Shown here piece by piece: positions 56,740-64,000 of a DNA stretch of 64,000 bases. The notes under the pieces were generated by a model. That model was not told where the DNA came from. It was given only the letters and a program-made list of their open reading frames with translations, and ran no database searches. The position numbers were made by a program, and so were the translations under genes. Origin of the DNA: Cricetomys ansorgei (lineage: Eukaryota; Chordata; Mammalia; Rodentia; Nesomyidae); NCBI GenBank assembly GCA_026225945.1, contig JAMJFZ010001816.1, positions 6,635,501-6,699,500 of the forward strand, given 5' to 3'. Position 1 is the stretch's first letter. The number at the start of each line of letters is the position of its first letter.

Positions 56740-59095
56740 CACATGGAGGTTTATTTATCCTTAGGATAGTACATGAATCACAGTAAAGAATAAAGGAGAG
56801 ATGGAAAATTCTGCTAGCGCAGGCAGGCACAGTTGCAAAGGGCTACAGAGACCTGTAGTCAGGGATACATCAAATGCTGGTGGCGTTGCAGGACCCTTCA
56901 GTGCATTTGTAAAATGTCAAACCCCGTTGAGAAGTGTTCGCTCTGAATTCTTTTCAAGAGAATTCAGACGATTATGTTATATATGGTTGCCAATGGGGTT
57001 TGAAATTCAGAAAACGTCAAGTGTGTAACCTAGTCTGATCAAAATTTTTACTAAATACAAACTCATAATTATGCATTACGGTTACTCAGCTTGACCATGG
57101 GTTAATTTCCTGACTCGTTTGGATTTCTGAACGACATCTCTTCACTGTGATTTGGTTTTGGCTTCTCTAGGATGATCTGTTCTGTTTCTTCTCTCCCATT
57201 TTCCTCTCTTCTTCTCTTCCTTCAACCGTAAACAGCAAGGCACTGTTCTAAGCCCTGGTATCCTCAGTACAAACAAACAGCATCAGGTCTAGAATGTAAG
57301 ACAAACAAGTCATGGCTAAGGGCGAAAGAACTGTGCAGCACATGCCAGAGAGAATAAGAAAGAATAAATAGACACATGTGTGGTAGACACATCTAACTCC
57401 CACTAAGAACGTCAGAAAGGTTCCTGAGAATCGCTCTGAAGCCCAGGCTATCATGAGCTATCATGACCCAGAGCTGTAAGCATTTCCCAGGGGAGGGTGA
57501 AGCAGGAGCTACAGGACATTAACACTCGGATAAAAGCTGAGCCAGTTCACACAACCTTCTATGTCTGGTAGAGGATTTGGGGTTTCATCTTAGGAGACAT
57601 GGGAAGCCATTGGGTATTTTTTTGTTTTTTGTTTTTACCAACAGGATACAGACATGGTTGTAGAACAATGACACCTGTTCTAGGAGACCAGAGAAAGGAT
57701 AATTGGACTGTCTGCTACCAATGGTGACGTCACACAGACAGAAAATGACAGTCACTCCCGGGCGTGACTCTCTGTATAATAGGAATAGAAAGATTCGAGA
57801 GATGCACAAGCAATGTTAAATGAATTTAGTGACTTCAGAGGGAAAAACTAGGAATTAAGTTGGCTTGTCCCTTCTGATCACATTCTATAAGATCTAGTGG
57901 GTTTCTGCAGAAATCCCGAGACCAGGCAGGCCTTCTCACACTAGCCCTCCTCTGATTCCCAAGCTGAGGATATTTAGTCCTATGTTTGATACACCTGTAA
58001 AGAAAGTCACCGAAGCTTACAGTGGATCACAACAAGTTTCTCGTCGATCCAAGGGACCGGACAGCGGCTCGTATTTGCACTTCAAGTAATTTGCTGCAGT
58101 TGGTGACAGCTTCACATTCTTGTTGTGCACAGGAATCTAAAAGTCACACATACTTTGGGATAACAAACTTGAGGTGTCTTCCAGATGGAGGTTTTACATA
58201 GTTTTATCCCTACCCCTGTCAGCTTCACTCTGTGCTCTCCAGATCTCCTTGTAACAGCAGTGCATGTCTACATAAGGACAGAAAGGGGAACAGAACTATC
58301 AGTCATTGTCTGACCCTCTATAAATGGAGCCAGAAGACGGGTTCAGAGCTGTGTGGAACGAGGACAGAGGGAAAAGGTCAGTGATATATCATGTGCTATA
58401 GAATTTCCCCTGAAGCGGTTGTTGGCTGAGACTTGCTCACAGAGTGCAAGCTTTTGTCTGGTGAGAGACCTAATTGTAAGAGTGTTCCTCAGTGTGAGGC
58501 TGCAAGCAGTCCTCTCTGCACTGTGCAAGAAAAAGGAGAAATACACTGCAAGTAGGTTTGGGACGGGGGTTCATTTTATTTTATTTTTTTGCCATCCGTG
58601 AATGCAAGTAGCTAATATTAACAACTGTTTAACTTATGAAATATTAATTAGATCACTTATAAATTATGTATGTGGGAAAGGAAATTTGTCAATGGCTGGC
58701 TTATGGATTCAGAAAGTACTGAGAGTTGATAACAAAAGGTATTTTGTGCAGTAGGTCATGTCGGCGTGGGCTTTCCCTCTTCCTTTGTGCCCGATAATGG
58801 TGAACACAGAATTGTTTATCTGCAATTCCGTGGTAGTGAGAGAACCAGTCATTTCTATAGAGCATTATATTATTGCTTGCCTGCTGTTTGAAGCATAGAC
58901 GTTAATAGAAAAAAAAAAATCAACAGGAAAATTAAAGAACTGAGAAGATGCTAGAACTCAGATTTCCAAATACTGAACTCACATCCCTAGCAATGGTTCA
59001 ATCTTCTAATAAGCCATTCTAGGACTCATGAGAAAAGAAGAGCACGGTAACCCTGAGTGTCTAACCCTCGCTTGTGATATATGAGATGAACGTTA
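56740..59095. other. Mostly unique DNA; possible ancient repeat 57225-57720
   Basis: CAGCAAGGCACTGTTCTAAGCCCTGG (57232 on) and ATGGGAAGCCATTGGGTATTT (57599 on) resemble parts of an old mammalian-wide repeat. No gene is recognised. Confidence 0.4.
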
Positions 59096-59099
59096 AAGT

Positions 59100-59268
59100 A
59101 GCAAAATTACAATTTCTACTTCATAACTGTAATTTTTCTACTTTTATGAATTGCAATGTAAATATCTGATATGCAGATGGTCTTAGGTGACCCCTGTGAA
59201 AGGGTCATTGAACCCCTCCCCCCCCCCCGCCTCCAAAGGGGTCATGACCCACAGGTTGAGAACCACTG
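59100..59268 (+). mobile_element. URR1 hAT element, 5'-truncated
   Basis: Shows CTACTTCATAACTGTAATTTTTC, AATATCTGATATGCAGATGGTCTTAGGTGACCCC, and the terminal repeat GGTTGAGAACCACTG ending at 59268. A C run at about 59217-59228 is expanded inside the element. Confidence 0.88.
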
Positions 59269-59269
59269 C

Positions 59270-60598
59270 ATAAGACTTTAAAAGGAAGAAATCTCACCTT
59301 TTCTTAGGATTGAGTTTAATGTTCACTTCATATACCTCTGCAGAATAGTGTAAAATCCAGAAAATCCTTACAGGCAGCCAAGTGTGGCTGCTTTCATTTT
59401 AGGAAAAATAGGGAACGTCTTCATTGAAGTATGAATGCCTTTGCATTTAGCCTTCATGGTCATATTAAGATTTGTTTCAGACATAGGATTCTACAGGATA
59501 AAAATGCACGAATGTTCACTGCAGCTTCACAGTCAATTCTAAGGTTCTCTTTTAATTCAGAGACACCCAAATACTAAGTTAAAATTGAATGACTGAAACG
59601 TTTCTTATTCCCCCTTATACGTCTGCAGTGTAAGATCTGTAACGACAAGCATACCTGGAAACCAATGACCAGACTATCATAAAACAGAGGCTTAATTATG
59701 CTCATTTTCAAATTATTACCAACAAATCACGTCGGGGAGGTGGCAATCCATCAAGGCGCGAGTCTGATTTCATATTCATAATAATGTGCCCCTGTAAACT
59801 GCTCTAATAAGGTTTTAACTAAGTTTTCCTCCTGACCTCACTGAGCTGAAATACTGCAGGCTGTGTGTGCTTCCCACTGTCTCTAATTAGTTTTTGATCC
59901 TGGCGCTGGTTGGGTCCAAGGGGGCAAGCGAAGGGTAGAGATCAGATTTAATTTTGAATTTCCTGACTGCTGCTGGCTTGTATCTCAACTTGAGCAGTTC
60001 TTAAACGTGTTAGTTTTGGTCGGTGACTTTCTATCCAGCACACTGGACAAATGCAATTAAGTGGGCTCAGTCTTGTTCTCGGCTGTCCACTGCGTTCTTG
60101 TACGGGAACTCCGAGTTTCCACAGGAAACACCTGTATGGCGGTTGTATACCGAGCCTTCCCACAGAATTAGTACATAACATTGTTCCCGAGCCCTCATGA
60201 GTTCTTCCCCAAATAGGGCTCAGCTGTTGTTGAAGACTGTGTTTTTAATTACTATTGAAAATCCAAGCCCTTGGCTTACACGTGAACTTGGTCTGGGGCG
60301 AGGGTTGGCAACACCGAGGGTCAGCCACCTCTTCATGTATTTCGTCACTCTATAGTAAACATTTTACAATCCACCCTTTAGCAAATGTCTGCTGTGGAAG
60401 GATTGTAGAGGAAGACAAAGAGATCTAATTAAGATACCACTCTCCTCAGACTAAAAAAAACAAAAACACAAACAAAAATAAAACATAAACAGCTAAGAAA
60501 ATACGGTAACCAGAGACTAACCGCACTCCTACAGTGTAACAGAAGCAAACACAATCCTGATCCTGTGAAATCGCCTTAAGTAAAAACGAATTAATTAC
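59270..60598. other. Unique-looking DNA with candidate conserved block 59640-59940
   Basis: Repeat-free. 59640-59940 contains AATTATGCTCATTTTCAAATTATTACC, TTCATATTCATAATAATG and CTCTAATTAGTTTTTGATCC, dense in homeodomain-like cores. No gene is seen. Confidence 0.4.
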
Positions 60599-60599
60599 T

Positions 60600-60834
60600 A
60601 CTTAGAGCAATGGTTCTCAACCTGTGGGTCATGACCCCTCTGGGGGTTAAACGACCGTTTCTTTCACAGTGGTTGCCTAAGACCATCTGCATATCAGATA
60701 ACAAAGATAACAGTAACAAAATTACAGTTATGAAGCAGCAACAAAAATAATTTTATGATTGGGGGTCACCACAACATGAGGAACTGTATTAAAGGGTCTC
60801 AGCATTAGGAAGGCTGAGGACCACTGACTTAGAG
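60600..60834 (-). mobile_element. URR1 hAT element, complete, perfect 8-bp TSD
   Basis: Element body 60608-60826, the reverse of the 11611 copy, starting CAATGGTTCTCAACC and ending GAGGACCACTG. It is flanked by perfect 8-bp duplications ACTTAGAG at 60600-60607 and 60827-60834, the hallmark of hAT insertion. Confidence 0.95.
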
Positions 60835-60966
60835 GCAAACTGCAGAACTATAGATAGACTTCTTTCTGCCTTTGGGAGAAATGAATTAAGAGCACACTGT
60901 TAAAAGTACTTTATTTAGTGAAACACTGATTTTACATTTCAAAAAAGTGTAGAAATGAAAAACATA

Positions 60967-60992
60967 CCCCCCCCCCAAAAAAAAAAAAAAAC
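60967..60992. repeat. C-run / A-run low complexity
   Basis: CCCCCCCCCC followed by a run of A. Confidence 0.95.
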
Positions 60993-60994
60993 CC

Positions 60995-61550
60995 ACGCAC
61001 TGAATTCCACGGCTGAATTGGCGAACTCCAGGAACAAAAGTGAACACTGACACCAAACTTGAGTCTGCAGCTGTATAGCCTTGCCTCACACTGAAGCTTT
61101 GCTTCAGTTTTCATAGCTTCATGGTTTTGAGGTGAAGCAAGCAAGACACGGCATAGGGACAAAGATTTCTTTATACGGCTGGAACATTGAAAACGCTCAT
61201 CTCTGGTGAAAGTGTGGAACCAAGAAACTTCTTCTCGATGAGAAACAGCAAGGGCGTTCACTAGTCTCGGCTACAGCTCGGCACAGCAAGAGAATCTCCC
61301 ACAAGCACTTGAAATTGCCAAATTCCCTTCATAGTCTGAACTTACTACAACCTAGAGGTCTAGCTAATAAAGCTAAGAAAGTCTAGTTGTCAGAGACTCT
61401 CTGTGCTTCTGAGTCTAACAGAAGCGGACACTGATCACGTGGAAAGGTGGCTGGACTTTGAGAGATTGACCAGGATGAGTTGAAATTCACGTTCCTACAA
61501 AGACTTGCACATGAATATTTGTTGCAGAAATATGTATATACATGTGCACA
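60995..61550. other. Unique-looking DNA, no gene seen
   Basis: Nothing recognised. Confidence 0.4.
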
Positions 61551-61554
61551 TGTG

Positions 61555-61557
<3 letters not shown>

Positions 61558-61599
<42 letters not shown>

Positions 61600-61600
61600 T
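61558..61600. repeat. (TG)n(TA)n
   Basis: TG dinucleotides passing directly into TA dinucleotides. Confidence 0.95.
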
Positions 61601-62060
61601 TGCCAAAACTTTGAACTATTTATCCACTTGACAAGTAAATAAAAAAACACAAAGAAAATAGCCAGTGTCAAGAAGATTCAACATCAACCACTAAAAAAGA
61701 ATTAGTGCCTTGGCAATGTTACATAATTGATGCTGGCTGTAGGCTATACAATTTGTTTTTGAAATGTAAAAAAAGAAACAAATTGAAAACTAGGAAAAAG
61801 GAAGATATAAAAATAAACAGGAATACTTGAAAATTGGCTAAACAGATAATCTGGAAGACTAGTTATTGAAATTAATACCTTAATGAGGACACTAGACATA
61901 AATACGAGATTTGCCCTTTCAGCTCAATTGCAGTTAAGTTGTTCAGGCTGGTTTTGGACTCCGTCTGTAGCACAAGCAAGCCAGGATTAGTGAGACTGTG
62001 TCTCAGTGGTAAGTCCTTGGGTTCAAACCATAAAGAATGATTTAACTGGTTTATAAAGTT
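61601..62060. other. Unique-looking DNA; possible ID/B1 scraps near 61935-62035
   Basis: TGTTCAGGCTGGTTTTGGACTCC resembles an antisense B1 scrap, and TCTCAGTGGTAAGTCCTTGGGTTCAAACC resembles an ID head. Both are too short to call firmly. Confidence 0.35.
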
Positions 62061-62064
62061 CTAA

Positions 62065-62185
62065 ATTGGCTTCCTCACTTAGAAATATGATTTTAAGACT
62101 CCTCCATGTTGTTTCTTTCTATCACTAACTCTGTCGCATTGTGTGGCTAAGTAATACTGTGTTTATTGACCCAGCGAGTAAATAA
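62065..62185 (-). mobile_element. Ancient L1 fragment, antisense
   Basis: TTCCTCACTTAGAAATATGATTTTAAGACTCCTCCATGTTG and GTGTGGCTAAGTAATACTGTGTTTATTGACCC are antisense L1M 3' text. Confidence 0.55.
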
Positions 62186-62489
62186 ATACAGCCAGAATGA
62201 AGAGGGTTTCCATGAGAAATTCTGGAGATCAGCAGAAGCCCCGAGCCACTGAATATTCAACAGTTAGACTGTGCAGGTGGCACTTGGGGCAGATTCCATA
62301 AGCACTCAGCTGTACTAGAAGCAATAGTGCCTGATGCTCAGAGACAGTTATCTTAGTGTTCATTTCCATCACTGGTAATCCGGTGGTTTTTGGACCACAG
62401 AGAGAAGGGCTTCTCCACTTGGCAGCCTGGAGTCATTAGTGATGGACTTAGAATTGCTCCTCTCCTACCAACTAGTCCCTAAAGCTAGT

Positions 62490-62665
62490 GTAAAGTGATT
62501 AAGTTGGAGTACTACTCAATGGTTAGAATAATACAATATAAATGAATGGTGCAGCAAGAATAACTCTAAAGGTAACTGTATCACGTAGGGAAAAACAGAT
62601 GTAAAAGAGTACTCAGAGTGTGATTCCACTAGCTAAAAGTTGGTTGACATTTGACATGGAAATTT
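62490..62665 (+). mobile_element. Ancient L1 fragment, sense
   Basis: TTGGAGTACTACTCAATGGTTAGAATAATAC, then AGTACTCAGAGTGTGATTCCACTAGC, resembles the L1M 3' region in the forward direction. Confidence 0.5.
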
Positions 62666-62669
62666 AAGT

Positions 62670-63040
62670 CATCGTCAGCTTTATCAAACAGGAACATCAA
62701 GAATGATAATTAGGGAGGTAGGGGGAAAGCAACAGAAACTAAGTGCACACTAAAATGTCATAACCAGCCTGTTTCCTTGGAAACTAGCCAAAAAGTAAAA
62801 AGAAAGAACAATATAAGTTGTCTACATCGAAGAGTGAGGAATAACATAGAGTTAAACACAGAAATAGATACAGCCCAAGAACTAAGTGTAGGTGAGTACT
62901 TCATTCCACTGTATTCAAAGGACAGTTTACATGGAGGAAGCAAAGAGTCGGTTTGAAGTAGATTTGGAGTTTACCATGAGAGCATGAGAGTAAGAGGAAC
63001 ACGTAAGAGCATCTAACCGGAAATTCTGATCAGAGAGCAA
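62670..63040. other. Unique-looking DNA, no gene seen
   Basis: Nothing recognised. Confidence 0.4.
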
Positions 63041-63041
63041 G

Positions 63042-63467
63042 GGATGTGTCCTAGTTAGGGTTTCTATTTCTGCGATGAAACACCATGACCAAAAGCAAGT
63101 TGGGGAGGAAAGGGTTTATTTGATGTATACTTCCATATCACTGGCTACATTTAAGGAAGTCAGGACAGGAACTCAAACAGGCAGGGGCCTGGAGACAGAA
63201 GCTGATGCAGAGGTCATGGAGGGGTGCTGCTTACTGGCTTGCTCCCCATAGCTTGATCAGCCTGCTTTTTTCTAGAATCCAGGACCACCAGCCCAGGGGT
63301 GGTACCACCCATAATGGGCTGGGCCCTCCCAATCAATCACCAATTCAGAAACTTCTCTACAGGCTGGCCTACAGCCCAATCTCACGAAAGCATTTTCTAG
63401 ATTGGGGTTCTCTCTCAGATGACTCTGACTTGTGTCAAGTTGACATAAAGTTAGCGAGCACAGGATG
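63042..63467 (-). mobile_element. Solo MaLR-type LTR, complete, perfect 5-bp TSD
   Basis: LTR body 63047-63462 (416 bp), starting TGTCCTAGTTAGGG and ending GAGCACA on the plus strand, with perfect 5-bp duplications GGATG at 63042-63046 and 63463-63467. The internal text (CACCATGACCAAAAGCAAG, CAGGAACTCAAACAGGCAGGGGCCTGGAG, GGACCACCAGCCCAGGGGTGGTACCACCC, TGTGTCAAGTTGACATAAAGTTAG) is a very common rodent LTR in antisense. The 111-132 codon frames here are by-products of the repeat. Confidence 0.93.
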
Positions 63468-64000
63468 TGAGCCAAAGGCAAGATGCTCAAGACCTGAAGG
63501 AATAATGGGCAGTGACAAAGTGCTTGAAAACTGTTTCTGTGATGCTCACCTAAGCCACTGTCAACTTTATAAAATGATAGCAAGAACAATAATTGCACAA
63601 TAAACAATAATTACAAATATCCCAAATGTGGTTAAAATAAAAAATTATTGGAACTTGATGCCAGAGAAATGAGTTGGGTAGTGACTGTCAGGGAGAGCAG
63701 TATTGCACCGAGAAAGGCGTGGTGTCTGAGAATATCAAGCTGGACAGTGGATATTGGAGCCGAGAAGTCAAGGAACGGAGAGAAAGAGAAGTCCGCGATA
63801 GTTTGTGTAAACCACAAAATCACTAAGGGCGGGATGGAGTGATCAACTGTGATCTACTCAGAGTTGCCTTAAGCACACGCCAAGAGGATCCCAGTATTTA
63901 AAGGAATGTGGAATAAAACCATAGTGACAGTCCTCGTGAGGTCAAGAGCCTCAGAAATGAAGCTTCATGCAATGTGAGGGTGGACAGACATGTTAAACGG
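63468..64000. other. Unique-looking DNA, no gene seen
   Basis: Nothing recognised to the end of the window. Confidence 0.45.

Noticed and set aside
56232..56742. Two overlapping minus-strand frames of 118 and 145 codons
   Set aside because: They lie antisense to an MLT1-like LTR and overlap in different frames.
61990..62035. tRNA gene suggested by GTGGTAAGTCC..GGTTCAAACC
   Set aside because: It cannot be folded into a cloverleaf with paired acceptor ends. More likely an ID SINE scrap.
63205..63607. 111-132 codon frames on both strands
   Set aside because: By-products of a common rodent LTR.

Overview
This window looks like gene-poor nuclear DNA from a muroid (mouse/hamster/vole-like) rodent. 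I found no supportable intact protein-coding gene, no exon, and no tRNA, rRNA or CRISPR array. The assignment rests on rodent-specific interspersed repeats: B1, B2, B3 and ID SINEs, Lx-type L1 3' ends, the rodent hAT element URR1, and MT/ORR1-like MaLR LTRs. Most repeats are clearly diverged and no young full-length L1 is present. Some features (the B1 at 28719 and the solo-LTR families) would suit a cricetid, but I cannot fix the species. The DNA is AT-rich with no CpG island. The longest open frame is 145 codons, and frames of this size are expected by chance.

Layout. 1-13 kb: mostly unique-looking sequence with an L1 3' UTR (about 3.79-4.48 kb), B1/B3 SINEs, a complete URR1 (11.61-11.83 kb) and simple repeats. 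13-19.5 kb: an ancient MLT1-like LTR, a 1-kb solo LTR (13484-14491), a B3, then a long decayed antisense L1 (about 16.5-18.6 kb) split by a solo LTR (17117-17436) and followed by two MaLR LTRs. 20-33 kb: simple repeats, MaLR LTR, B3/ID SINEs, and two more decayed antisense L1 blocks (26.3-27.2 and 30.8-32.5 kb). The second block is split by another solo LTR (31632-31941). 34.4-38.1 kb: a decayed 5'-truncated class I (gammaretrovirus-like) ERV on the minus strand: integrase part, env remnant and 3' LTR. A 770-bp solo LTR (35847-36616) is inserted in its env region. 41.7-47.8 kb: a dense cluster of MaLR LTRs, two further solo LTRs of the four-copy family, an L1 3' UTR, a B2 and B3-like SINEs. 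48-64 kb: mostly unique sequence with a MIR split by two B3 SINEs, a pyrimidine tract, possible conserved non-coding blocks near 54.7-55.2 and 59.6-59.9 kb, two URR1 copies, and a solo MaLR-type LTR with perfect 5-bp target duplications (63047-63462).

The strongest observations come from reading insertion boundaries directly. Four copies of one roughly 310-340 bp LTR family and two copies of a second 0.77-1.0 kb LTR family can each be delimited by 6-bp target-site duplications, and these give relative insertion order. I found no evidence of an encoded novel system. The window appears to be an archive of retroelement insertions with a few candidate regulatory blocks.
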